Assembly: GCA_951799425.1 (NCBI GenBank)
Contig: OX637395.1
Location: 12,812,451-12,876,450, forward strand
Reading direction: 5' to 3'
Length of the DNA stretch: 64,000 bases
Source of the DNA: Ilex aquifolium
Lineage: Eukaryota > Streptophyta > Magnoliopsida > Aquifoliales > Aquifoliaceae
In this document: positions 23,358 through 34,061 of the stretch, in pieces
Position numbering within the stretch: the first letter of the stretch is position 1
Layout of the letters: each line of letters starts with the position of its first letter
Position numbers and translations under genes: made by a program
The notes under the pieces: generated by a model
The model's database searches: none
What the model was told of the DNA's origin: nothing
What the model saw: only the letters and a program-made list of their open reading frames with translations

Positions 23358-26300
23358 GAAGAAGAAATACAAGAAGTAAATCATGTGGAGACTTTAACTC
23401 AAAGTTTTTTTGAAAAAAACTTTTTAGAAAAGAAATTATTTGCATTAGAATCAACACCTGAAGTCGAATCTGAAAAAATATCCACAAAGAATCTTCAATA
23501 TGAAGAATTGTTACCAAAACTTGTGGAATCTAATGTCAAAGTTTTTAAGCCGGAATTAAAACCTCTTCCAACCAATCTTAAATATATTTTTCTAGGAGAA
23601 AATGAAATCAATCCAGTTATAATATCATCAAAATTATCTGAAACTCAAGAAAAAGAACTGACAAAAGTCTTGCAAAATCACCAAACTGTTATTGGATGGA
23701 CAATAGCAGATATTAAAGGTATAAGTCCACTTCCATGTACTCATTGTATTTACTTACAAGAAAATGCTAAACCATCTCGTCAAATGCAAAGAAGATTAAA
23801 TCCCCATTTGAAAGAGGTAGTTCGCAAAGAAGTACTTAAACTACTTGATGCTAATATTATTTATCATATATCTGATAGTAAATGGGTCAGTCCTACACAA
23901 GTAGTTCCAAAGAAGTCTGGTGTTACTGTAATAAAAAATCAAGAAAATGAATTAGTCCCAATGCGTACAGTCACAGGTTGGCGTGTATGTATTGGCTATC
24001 GAAAGCTAAATTCTCTCACCAGAAATGATCACTTTCAGTTATCATTCCTAGATCAAGTTTTGGAAAAGAATAGCTGGTCATGCATATTATTGTTTTCTAG
24101 ATGGATATTCTGGTTATAATCAGATTGAAATTGCAATATATGATCAAGAAAAAACTACATTTACATGTCCGTTTGGAAATTTTGCTTATAAAAGAATGCC
24201 TTTTGGATTATGTAATGCTCCAGCTACTTTTTAACGTTGCATGTTAAGTATATTCAGTGATATGATAGAACGACACCTAGAAGTTTTTATGGATGACTTT
24301 TCAGTATATGGTGATTCATTTCACTTATGTTTAGAAAATCTGGAAAAAGTACTGATTAGATGTGAAGAAACAAACCTTGTCTTAAATTGGGAAAAATGTC
24401 ATTTCATGGTTACACAAGGTATTTTTTTAGGTCACATAGTTTCTAAAAAAGGAATGGAAGTCGATAAATCCAAAATTGACTTAATAGCTAATCTTCCTTC
24501 ACCAAAAACCGTAAAAGATGTTAGATCTTTTTTAGGTCACGCTGGTTTTTATAGAAGATTCATTAAAAATTTTAGTTCAATATCTAGACCAATTTGTAAT
24601 CTTCTATGCCAAGATATAATATTTGAATGGAATGATGCATGTCAATTAGCATTTGATAAATTAAAAAATATGCTTATTTCTGCACCTATCATGCAACCTC
24701 CTGACTGGTCCTTACCTTTCGAGTTAATGTGTGATGCAAGTGATTATGCAGTAGGAGCAGTATTAGGTCAAAGAAAAGATAAAAAAATCATATGTTATTT
24801 ACTATGCAAGCAAAACTCTAAATGATGCACAAATGAACTATTCAACCACATAAAAAGAATTATTTGCTGTTGTATTTGCATTAGATAAATTTCGATCATA
24901 TTTGGTTGGATCGTCAATTGTTGTATTTACAGATCATGCAGCTTTAAAATATTTACTTACTAAAAAATATGCGAGGCCACGTCTCCTGCGTTGGATTTTG
25001 TTACTTCAAGAATTTGATCTTATAATTAAAGATAAGAAGGGAGTAGAAAATGTGGTAGCAGATCACTTGTCAAGGTTAGATTATGATGTAAAGGAAGAAC
25101 CAACTCCAATTAGAGAAACCTTTCCAGATGAACAACAATTTGCAATAACCGAAGTACCATGGTATGCTGATATAGCCAATTATTTAGCTACTAGTACTAT
25201 TCCTTCTAATTATACCTGGACTGATAAAAATAAGTTCCTAAGTGTGGTACGTAATTTTTTCTGGGAAGATCCTTATGTGTTTAAATACTGTAAAGATCAA
25301 ATAATAAGACGTTGTGTACCTAATCATGAAATCAGTCAAGTTATTCAGTTTTGTCACTCTGAAGCTTGCGGAGGTCATTTTGCTTCAAAGAAAACCGCTG
25401 CTAAAATTTTGCAGTGTGGATTTTATTGGCCAACTCTTTTTAAAGGTGTTTATATCTTTTGTTTAAACTGTGACAGATGTCAAAGAATGGGGAATATTTC
25501 AAAAAGAAATATGATGCCTTTAAACCCTATTTTAGTTATTGAAATTTTTGATTGTTGGGGCATCGATTTTATGGGACCATTTCCCCCATCCTTTGGATAT
25601 CTATATATTTTGGTTGCAGTTGACTATGTTTCTAAATGGGTAGAGGCAATTCCATGTAAAAATAATGATCACAGAACAGTGATCAAATTTTTAAAAGAAA
25701 ATATTTTATCTAGATTTGGGATTCCTCGAACAATCATCAATGATGGTGGATTACATTTCTGTAAAAAAGTTTTTAAAAACCTGATGAAAAAATACTTGAT
25801 TTCTCATAAAATATCCACTCCATATCATCCGCAGACAAGTGGACAAGCTGAATTAGCTAATAGGGAGATAAAATACATTTTAGAAAAAACAATAAATCCA
25901 GATCGTAAAAATTGGTCTTTAAGATTAACGGATGCACTGTGGGCTTACCGTACTACGTATAAGACTATTCTAGGAATGTCTCCTTATCGGTTAGTTTATG
26001 GTAAACCATGTCATTTGCCTGTAGAATTAGAACATAAAACATATTGGGCAATCAAAATGATGAATCTTGATATAGATGAAGCTGGAATAGCACATAAATT
26101 GCAAATAAAGGAATTAGAAGAATTAAGAAATGAAGCCTATGAAAATGCAAAGATTGCTAAATCAAGAACAAATTTTTTTCATGATAAAAATATCATGAGA
26201 AAATCTTTTGAACAATCTCAAAAAGTTCTACTGTACAATGTTAAACTTCGTTTATTCCCTGAAAAATTAAGATCTAGATGGACAGGACCTTATAGAGTTA

Positions 26301-26452
26301 AGCAAGTTTTTGACTATGGGACAATTGAAATTGAAAATCCATTAACTGGAAATGTTTTCAAAGTAAACGGGCAAAGGCTTAAACCTTATTATAATGGATT
26401 TACTCAAGATGTCACTTCTTTGCAACTTTTTGATCCAGTCTATGTGTGTTAA
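23358..26452 (+). pseudogene. pol: Element C RT-RNase H-integrase, broken
   Basis: The frame continues from gag-protease after the TAA at 23357. RT begins at about 23640. A one-base indel near 24085 and a TAA at 24232-24234 break it. The active site reads F-M-D-D near 24285. Another frameshift near 24793 and a TAA near 24855 interrupt RNase H. From 24902 to 26452 the RNase H end and the integrase are open: H-H-C-C finger, [13 protein letters not shown] and Q-A-E-L-A-N-R, so all three catalytic acids are intact. No chromodomain is seen. Confidence 0.88.
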
Positions 26453-26778
26453 TCGTTATTTAAATAATATAACTAATTATTCGTAATTTGTTTGACAGAT
26501 TAAATCTCCTGAGTGAAAGCCAGATATCTTAATCGCTGAACAACAACAAATTGCTGATTTTTCTCAATGCTGTTTATTACTGTTTTAACATTACAAATAG
26601 AATTTAATTTAAGTTGGGGAGATATGAGTGTGAATTTACTTATTGTTTTTAGCATAATAATTTTTATTTAAAAAAAATTTTCGTCTTTGTGACTGGCAGA
26701 CGTTAAAGAATCGGATAGTGAGTCAACTTTCAATAATTTTTGAGTCATTTTTTCTTTTCTTCCTTAAAAGTCAAAGAA
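26453..26778 (+). other. Element C spacer after pol with internal purine tract
   Basis: AT-rich, non-coding. It contains a tttgtttgacag acceptor-like site near 26490 and a purine tract aagttggggagat at 26611-26623, typical of the stretch between pol and the env-position ORF in Athila relatives. It is not next to the real LTR start, so it would be an internal tract. Confidence 0.45.
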
Positions 26779-27183
26779 ATGGACGAGAAATTATTTTGGT
26801 TAAGTTTAATAATATTACGTCATTTTCCAAAAGATATACATATGTCGATCATGCAAAAAGCTAGACATGTTAGAAATGTAGAAATATTCGAAAGTCAGGC
26901 AAGACCCTTGTGTGAAAAAAGTACATATGCTAAACGTCGACGAGCAAATCGTCTCTGTGCGTGTGTAAGATGTGGTCGTACAGAACATTTGAGATAATAT
27001 AATAAATGTGCGGAACCAATTTCAGGTTGAGCGTCAGATCGTTTATGGTGGATTAGGTATGGGCAGAGTAAGGATTATCCTGATGCGCCATTCTATTCTA
27101 CCCCGATGTTAACAAGATATGTGAGAACTGAAGTTAACCGTATCAATGGTGTTATTGATCCAGATAGTTCTGATCCTGACTAA
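26779..27183 (+). pseudogene. Small cysteine-rich basic ORF in element C, carlavirus NABP-like (tentative)
   Basis: An ATG at 26779 opens 134 codons in one frame interrupted by TAA (26995-26997, codon 73) and TGA (27028-27030, codon 84). Residues 48-58 read S-T-Y-A-K-R-R-R-A-N-R, and cysteines follow at 60, 62, 65 and, beyond the first stop, 77. A basic S-x-Y-A-x-x-R-R-A patch followed at once by C-X2-C and a later C is the pattern I associate with the small nucleic-acid-binding proteins of carlaviruses (Pfam Carla_C4). It sits where Athila relatives carry an env-like or extra gene. The link is by pattern only. Alternatives are an unrelated zinc-ribbon-like extra ORF of the element or chance. 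It is broken and cannot give a full-length product. Confidence 0.4.
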
Positions 27184-27379
27184 ATATGATCAACAAGATG
27201 TAGAATTTTGGAAATGATTATACATAGTTGTAAATAAATGTAAATAACTATAGAATAAGTAAAGAAATCAGTTAATAATAAATAAATAAATATTTAATAA
27301 AACCACCAATTTTTGACAAGAAAAAGAGTGGTTAGCAAAGTTTTATAGAATATATAAAGTTGTATTTAATTTTCTAACT
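27184..27379. other. AT-rich segment before truncated 3' LTR of element C
   Basis: Low-complexity AT-rich DNA (runs of aataaata). The purine tract and first 197 or so bases of the 3' LTR should be here but are missing. Confidence 0.5.
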
Positions 27380-29197
27380 GTAGAATAAAGAAACTTGGAC
27401 CAATAAGAAGCTAACAAGTGGCAGCCCAAAAAGATGACACCTAGCACCACTGCAAGTCACCAACCTTCCGGAAGGTTGGGCTAGTGGTTGGGACCACCCT
27501 CCTTGGCCGAAACTCCCTCCCCCCCTCTATAAATAGGGGTGCCTTGTTTAGTTTTCAAGCCATTCCTTCCAAGCTTCCAAAACACTTTTCCAAGACAATT
27601 CACCTTGCACTTGGCCGGCCACACCAAAGCCAAAGAGAGAAAGAAAAAGAGAAAGAAAGAAAGAGAAAGTCTTAGCCAGTCCGTGATACACTTTTATTGT
27701 TACTCTGTATTTCTACATTTCTATTGTATCTTTCTATTCGGATAGTTGAACTACCGCCACTTTTGTGTCTTAAATGATAATAAAGGTGGTTGTGTTTCAA
27801 TTGTTCCTTGTGAAAGAAGTTTTACAATTTACTATTTAATTTTAGTTGTAATGACGAATAGTCACACTCCTTGTTTGTCTGTAACAATGGAGCGTGAGTA
27901 GTCGTTTATACCCTTCAAACTAGGGTAAACATATATATAAAATTGGTTAGATTATGGAAATGCTGATGTTTTATTTATATGTTTATTTATATATGTATTA
28001 TATGCTTAATGCGTGATATAGTGACGTACGTAATTTTGGTGCTGTGCCTGGAATTATGTCATCAGTATATCATAAGACCAGTCAGTTAAAGATTCACAGT
28101 GTTCCTACCGGTATGGCTTGTCCTCCATTGGAACGCTGAGGATTTTCTACTGATGTGTGGTACATAACCTAAATGATCCTCATGAATGGCTTGTCCTTCT
28201 GGGTTATTAGTGTTTCTTTACTTATTATATATCTAACTATACTGACAGTCTAACAACCACGGTGTTCCTACCGGAATGACTTGTCTTCCACCGGAATGCT
28301 GAGGATGTTTAACTAGCATATATATATATATATATCTAACTATATGGACAGTCTAACAACCACGGTGTTCCTACTAGTATGGCTTGTCCTCCCATGGAAC
28401 GTTGAGGATGTTTAACTGGCAAGCATATATATATATATAGATCACAGATGACCTATTGGGTAATTCAAGTATTCCTCATGAATGGCTTGTCCTTCTGGTT
28501 CACTTGAAGTAGTTAATTGGTACATCTATAACCAGCTTTCCTAAGAAGTTGTTGTGTTATGCTATATTACCACCAGTTAACCTAAGAAGTGGCTGTGTTA
28601 TGGTTTAATCTTTATGTGCTTGCTATCAAGAGATCAATTGAATAACTCAAGCATTCCTCATGAATGGTTTGTCCTTCTGGTTTGCTTGGGTTAATCAATT
28701 GACGTAAATATAACCAGTTTTCCTAAGAAGTTGCTGCGTTATAATTTATTACTACCAGTTAGCCTAAGAAGCGGTTGTGTTATAGTTTATATACATCAGA
28801 CCTGCCGATTGACTTTCCAGTAAAATGGAAGTTAATTGTTGTGAGGTAGCATTTCCAGTAATCAACCAATATAAAGCATATGGATCCTTAAATTGAAGGG
28901 TATCTTTTATATTGTTATCACGTATACGCTTTACTTACGCATTTTTATTATCTCCGCACTTTATTTCTGCAGTGTATTTAAATTAAACTAGTTATCAATC
29001 TAAGCTCACATCACAAGCTATCAAACATCATACTACTCCAAACAACAAACTTTACTGTTTTTCTTTATTTTAAAATCTAAATTACTAAAACTCTTCGTGG
29101 GATCGATACTTGGACTTAAACCGAGAAAACTACAATTTGACCACTTATACTTGGGTGTATAATTAATATAATTCAGATCACAAAAAGTGGCGAATCA
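27380..29197 (+). repeat. Element C 3' LTR, 5'-truncated
   Basis: Homology to the 5' LTR starts at about 19154/27380 (aataaagaaacttgg) and runs to the end (GCGAATCA at 29197). The first 197 or so bases of the LTR and its TGATTAACC end are absent. The rest is very similar, with scattered substitutions and small AT-repeat length changes. Confidence 0.9.
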
Positions 29198-29202
29198 ACT
29201 CT
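29198..29202. repeat. Target site duplication of element C, right copy (actct)
   Basis: Matches 18952-18956. Joining the two flanks restores the exon 2 sequence of element B's antisense gene. Confidence 0.9.
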
Positions 29203-30143
29203 CTAAGCCCAATAGGATAATTCTATCCTTCGCGCTGAGATCGGGTCGGATACCTGAAAACAATAAAAGAAAACAAGGTCAACAAATGAAACACCAAACT
29301 ATGAAGCTAGACTAGGCCTTCTCAGCTAGGACTTACCCAAATTATCAAAGGCTAACCAAGCCCGAGGTACAGGAAGTGTATCATCGGCATCCCTGGGGTT
29401 AAACTCCCATTCTTTCTCAAACACAAAGAAGAAAAGCTTCTTCCAACCCTTGTGGAAGTCGGAAGGTCGGAGATTAGAACTCGGGTCTTCACATGTTTGG
29501 TCATATAAAGGAAGCCATCAGAGGGAGAGGCCTTGACATTAAAGAATTTCATGAGCAAGGGTATCTTGGAGACACCGAGCTCGTTCTTCTTAAAGAAAGC
29601 CAGACCCACCAAAACACCCTAGAAATTGGGGAAAAATTGAGCAGGACAGACGTTAAAATGTTGTAGAACAGTTTTGAGGAAGGGATGCACAGGAAACCTA
29701 AGGCCATTCTCGAATGACGCAACGAAGAAACAGACCTTCTTAGGGACCATGGTGTCATACTGAATATCCACATTTGGAGTCTCGTAATGCATACCTCTAG
29801 GAAAACCAAACGTAACAAAAAGGACACTCAGAAAAAAAGGGGTGACCTCTCTGAAACCTACAAAGTCTGAAGCTCGGGGAACAACCTCCATGTCCCTAGC
29901 ACTGCCAGAAATCCCAACTCCACTCATCTTGGACTTCCCTTTTTGAGACTTCTTAGATCTCGAAACTGGGGTGGGTAATGGTAGAGGGACATATGCCTCC
30001 TCCTCGGCATCAATAGAATCGACACCAGAAAAATTATCTATCTCGTCACCCGTGTCCCTCAAGTCATCCTCCTCTAGCTTAGGAGACCTATTGCCCATGG
30101 CAAGGGAGATAGATGAAGTAGTGGCTTCAGAAGAGGCGGACAT
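29203..30143 (-). pseudogene. Element B antisense gene, 5' exons
   Basis: The ATG at 30143 starts M-S-A-S-S, matching M-S-A-S-S in element G. Exon 1 encodes an acidic Ser-rich lead, a basic linker and the Transposase_28-like core (R-F-P-V-H-P-F, then C-P-A-Q-F). A TAG at 29621-29619 replaces the conserved Trp after the P-N motif. The exon ends at a GTAAGT donor at 29336. Exon 2 starts at 29253 after a TTGTTTTCAG acceptor and runs into the element C insertion at 29202. The gene continues at 18956. Confidence 0.7.
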
Positions 30144-30845
30144 GGCAGGATAAGAGAAAGGAAGGTTAAAAGAAGCGTAGAGGGGAGGAACATTGGTAAA
30201 ACATTCCTTGAGGGCCCAAGGGTCTAAACATCAGCGGCCAACAAGGAAAATCCTAGCAGTGGAATAAGGGTTCAAGAAGAGAGAAAGGAAGGACAAGGAA
30301 CGACCTGGATTTCTAAAGTGACAGAAATGGAAAGTCCAAAAATGGAATAACCACCTCCAATTCGAGGGATCCAGAATGAATAAGAAGCCTGAAAAGAAGA
30401 AAATGAACAAGGTAGATGACATACCTAATCAATAGCAATCAACGATCGAAGACTCGAAGTAAACTCGGAGATGGGAACGAGCCAGCGACACAGGTGCTCT
30501 AGAGTAAATTTGGGCGTGATTCAGTGAAACCCTATGTCACCAGGAGGTTGAAAAAGACAAAATTTCAGAAAAGAGGAAAGAATGGAGAACTGAAAGCGAA
30601 AAGAATTCAAATTAATGAGAAAGGCGATTTTGCCAACAGATGCATTTAAGGTGAACGTACGAGCGGACACGTGGAAACAGGGGGATGAGGGATGTGCACG
30701 AGAAACAAGGCAAAAATGATTGCACGTCCGCAACGTCGTAACAGTCGAGAAACATCCCTTTGTGTGCATCTCGAGGTCGATCCCAGACAACATCACTCAC
30801 TCAGGTCAGAGATCAATCCAAACTCATATAACTCTACCTAACTAG
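30144..30845 (-). other. Element B antisense leader region
   Basis: Upstream of the antisense ATG, on the minus strand. It holds a conserved TAG/GTATGT donor-like site near 30423, shared in position with A and G, suggesting a 5' UTR intron. No clear TATA box is seen. Confidence 0.35.
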
Positions 30846-30859
30846 AGACTAGGGGCAAC
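30846..30859 (+). promoter_or_regulatory. Polypurine tract of element B
   Basis: The sequence agactaggggcaac directly precedes the LTR start TGATGATACC. It corresponds to the tract of A, with fewer Gs. Confidence 0.7.
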
Positions 30860-31447
30860 TGATGATACCTTCAATATGCCTAAGGTTGAGCTCGAGAATT
30901 CAGGTCATGCATTCCCAGATCGGGAGCTCAGCCCATCTTGGATGACTATGAAGCTTGAGGTTAGACCTCTCATCCCTACAACTGTGTCTCAAGAAGGATA
31001 ATTCAGAGGACAACTGGCTTCCACCCAAGCGCCACCCAAATAGTAACAGTCGCATATCCAGGCAAAAAAGTCGCAACTACCTCAGCACCCCCCACAGTCG
31101 TTGCACGATAGACGCAACCGTTACGAGAGGTAGGCAGGAATCATGCCATAGATCAGGTGAAGCCTTGGACCAACTATAAATATGAGGTTTAACCCTCTCA
31201 AATGGACAGGTCAATATAGCCTGAAAAAATACTCTATAAACTCATTTATTATCAATATAAGTCCCAGGAGCAAGAGTCTCCCTTGAGAGTGAATTAGCCG
31301 GGCTCCCGAGCTGGTGAACCACTATAAACTCTTTGTATGTTAATTCCCTTTCCCTTGTCCAAATTTTAAGAGCCTAGGTTCTCAAACTAAGTTACTTAGT
31401 GCCCATCAACTTCTTATCTCTACTTTATCGTGCTACATACATCATCA
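30860..31447 (+). repeat. Element B 3' LTR (588 bp)
   Basis: It starts TGATGATACC and ends ATCATCA, giving a 7-bp terminal inverted repeat TGATGAT/ATCATCA. It shares the gctggtgaaccactataa stretch with the A and G LTRs but is shorter and diverged. The following five bases (gatgt) would be the TSD; the other copy is outside the window. Confidence 0.8.
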
Positions 31448-32967
31448 GATGTCATTCGTGTTGTGCGTGGAATAAACAGCCCACGAGTCTCTTTAAGTGA
31501 AAATACATAAGTTAAGTCAATAGCCAAGTCCTATTCACCACTCTTTGTGAGAACCATGAATTAGCTTGAAGGCAAAAATTTTACAATTAGCAAGGGCTAG
31601 TAAGGCCGACATGTAGCTCCATTAGCACTTGGCAAAAACAACACTTATTCACTTAGGGAATTCATGCATACAAACATGAGCACACAAAAGGCAAAAAATC
31701 GTGATATTTAGACTTTGATGACTAATAAGAAGCGAAGCATCCTTTGTACAACTTTGTTTGTTGTTTTAGTGTTGCAAGGCTTAGTTGTGGGTGTTGAACT
31801 CAACTGGTTTTTCGTCTAGCCACCGTCAGTGTGGCCCAAAGAGTGGTCAGCGAACTTGAACGAATCACGGAGTAATGACTAGTCTTACCATCTCCAAAAA
31901 TTCAAAGGAGCTAGGTACATCAGGAAAGACCGACCTTTCCCAAAGCCCTTCGAGATGATCTTGATGCGACACTTAGCAACTTTGGTATGCATGATACCGA
32001 CAATAAATCGCAACTATTTATAGTCCACGCGCTTGCATGAGCAATACCCAGGAAGTTGGTTGGTACCAATAATGGTCGGCCTGGTCTTCAATTGATTTCT
32101 CTAGCCGCAGAACAAACTTCGAATCCATGAAAGTTACACTCTCAGTGTGCTGATGTGTCTTGAGTTTGAATTCACCTAACTCAGTACAAGGAAAATGATA
32201 TAGCACTCCACAAGAAGTGGCTGGCCTATCGACTCGAGGAAGTTAATCCATCAAACGATCTGTCTATCATCCAGTCCCCATTTCTATCAAGCCGATATAC
32301 CCAGCGCATTCGGGCTCCCATTAAGACTTCCCGAGCGTCTCCCATAGGTGTCGGAGCTTGGTCTCACATCTAGAACACAGTCATAAACCAACTCAAAGGC
32401 CAAAAAGGGGATCGGGTTTTCACTAAAGATTGGCTCCACATAGAACATCTTCAAGCACTCAAAGAATTTGCTGATTACATGCACAGTCAAGGGCCATTTT
32501 GTCGATACAAAAGTCCTTCTCGAGCTCTCTTGCCTTGGAAGTCTTTTGAAATGCGGCACTCGATCGGCAACTCCAAATGAGCAGCAAACATGCTCGGCAC
32601 CGCTTAAAAGCTAGTCGGCACACTACAATATTGATCGACGCCATCAAATGATACTAGAATTGCAGCACAATCTCTTCAAAGTCACGAATATGAATTAACA
32701 AACAGTTGTTGGGTCTTTGTAATAACTTACCCAACACAGATTGATCGCTCGGCATGAACCAATGATGTTTCTCTCGGCATAAGAATTGATGCCTTGGCAA
32801 CAGGTTCAACGGGGCCTACAAATCAAGTCAAACTTAGGAAACAATAAATAATCAGCGTCAGCAAAGAAAACGATCCATATTGCCGTCAAAACCCAGTGGT
32901 GCTTTAGGTGATCGGTTCTATGAATAACTATCAGTGTGGGCACGAACATCGAGTAGAGCATGGTTCA
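31448..32967. other. Unclassified decayed DNA between elements B and E
   Basis: No frame longer than about 90 codons and no recognisable domain. The base style (frequent ctcgg and gatcgg) resembles old Tat-type DNA. It is the left part of the sequence into which E inserted and continues at 43653. Confidence 0.5.
32963..32967. repeat. Target site duplication of element E, left copy (gttca)
   Basis: The bases gttca before TGCACGGG recur at 43648-43652 after the other LTR. Confidence 0.93.
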
Positions 32968-33713
32968 TGCACGGGATAATTCCTGCAATCAATATCGAGT
33001 AGCGGCTGGGCTGATAGCGGACCCTGAAACAATCACAAGGTTAGGAAAAAGGGAGCCAGGCGCACGCCCGGCTTATCCCCTCCGAAGCTTTAGTTAGTAA
33101 GGATGGGGGAAAGCTCTCCTTCTGTGAATTCTGGATAGATTTTGCGTACCTTTGCTCATTGTTCTGAGGAGTATTTATACACAAACCTGTAATGATTGCT
33201 CTGACACTGGGGTTGTCTCAGCAATCAATGTCTGTTGCCATTACCCACATGTAATGAGTGATTTTTACCTAGATTCCCGCGCCATCAATGCTCGACGGGG
33301 GGATATCCAACCTTGGGGCAACGCCGAGTTCATCAGGCTATCAAGGCACTTGAGTGCCTATGAACGGTGTCTGACGCCTACACCCGAGTACTTGGTGTTT
33401 AGGGGCACTCGGCCCTATGTGAGAACTCGGCATCACAGTCATTAATGCATCCACTCATCACTGTCAGTTTGGGTCTTCGAGGATGCAGAGGCGCATTTAA
33501 TGCTGTCTAAGTCACTCACGTCTTCATAAATGCTGAGTCATATCTCATTAACTGCTGGTGTCAGAGGTTCATTCCTGGCTCCATGGAACAGCGCCTTCTC
33601 GGCTCCTGCTTACTACTCGGCGTATTCCCTTGTACTCGGCTCCTGCACTCCGTAACGGCTTCATTTGTACACGTGTCGCCTTGGGGCCTGCCGAGCCGTC
33701 TCGATTCCCTCCA
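32968..33713 (-). repeat. Element E 3' LTR (746 bp)
   Basis: In plus orientation it begins TGCACGGGATAATTCC and ends CCCTCCA. It differs from the 5' LTR at about four sites, all between about 33230 and 33300. A palindromic ACACGTGT G-box lies at 33669-33676. Confidence 0.95.
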
Positions 33714-34061
33714 ACTGCCCCCCAGCCCCCACTCTTTTTGCGGCGTGGGACAGGTGGCGCAAGCAGAGAGGGGGCTTGCCTGTCACGTCCATTTAACGAG
33801 GGGCGGTTACTTGCACGTCTTGAGCCGCCCTTTTCAAATTCTGTAATGATGAACATCTCCTCGATTCCCGCTCTCCCATCTCCCTATAAATAGGGGAACT
33901 CTTGGGCATTTGAGAACTTTGCAATCTCAATTCTCTTTCAAGCAAATAGCTGCCGAGTACTCCTCCCTTTACCTCCGAGAACTCTTCAGAAGAAAAATCC
34001 TGTAAGTACTCTGCACTCTTCCTTTCTTCTTCTCCTTCTACCCTTTCCATCATCTCCACCC
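33669..34061 (+). promoter_or_regulatory. Promoter and leader of element E antisense gene
   Basis: A TATA box (TATAAATA) is at 33885-33892, about 175 bp before the ATG at 34062. A G-box palindrome ACACGTGT at 33669-33676, inside the LTR, lies 216 bp before it. Element F keeps both at nearly the same spacing (47975 and 48192, 217 bp). Between them is an inverted repeat, gacagg...cctgtc (about 33748-33783). A gtaagt near 34001 is a possible leader splice donor, but its acceptor is not conserved between E and F. Confidence 0.7.
33714..33730 (-). promoter_or_regulatory. Polypurine tract of element E
   Basis: On the minus strand the tract reads gggggctggggggcagt and directly precedes the LTR start TGGAGGG. 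F has the same tract at 48020-48036. Confidence 0.85.

Larger units (their letters stand above)
18957..29197 (+). mobile_element. Element C: Athila-like Ty3/gypsy retrotransposon inserted in B
   Basis: It is bounded by 5-bp TSDs (actct) and has a 1996-bp 5' LTR (18957-20952), a TGGCGCC-type primer site, gag with a CCHC knuckle, protease, RT, RNase H and integrase, a small cysteine-rich ORF and a 5'-truncated 3' LTR (about 27380-29197). The D-L-G protease motif, long LTRs and A+T-rich codon use fit the Athila branch and differ sharply from the surrounding Tat elements. Gag-pol has several stops and frameshifts, so it is inactive. Confidence 0.9.
11032..31447 (+). mobile_element. Element B: decayed Tat-lineage retrotransposon, split by nested insertions
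   Basis: Pieces in order are gag (11037-11256 and 12600-13966), protease-pol (13967-17840), antisense gene (exon remnants 18077-17900 up to 18956, then 29203-30143), purine tract (30846-30859) and 3' LTR (30860-31447). It is interrupted by element A on its left edge, by a solo-LTR-like insert (11257-12599) and by element C (18957-29197). Its many stops and frameshifts and three nested insertions make it the oldest recognisable Tat element here. The 5' LTR is outside the window. Confidence 0.82.

Noticed and set aside
26453-26778. env-like gene directly after element C pol
   Set aside because: No long frame, signal peptide or membrane segment is visible between pol and the small cysteine-rich ORF.
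27281-27379. AT-rich runs before the C 3' LTR as a matrix attachment site
   Set aside because: Only simple AT richness is seen; nothing specific supports it.
33152-33445. 97-codon open frame in the E LTRs (also at 43086-43379)
   Set aside because: It occurs in both LTRs only because they are duplicates. It overlaps the TATA region, is on the strand opposite the genomic RNA and has no domain.
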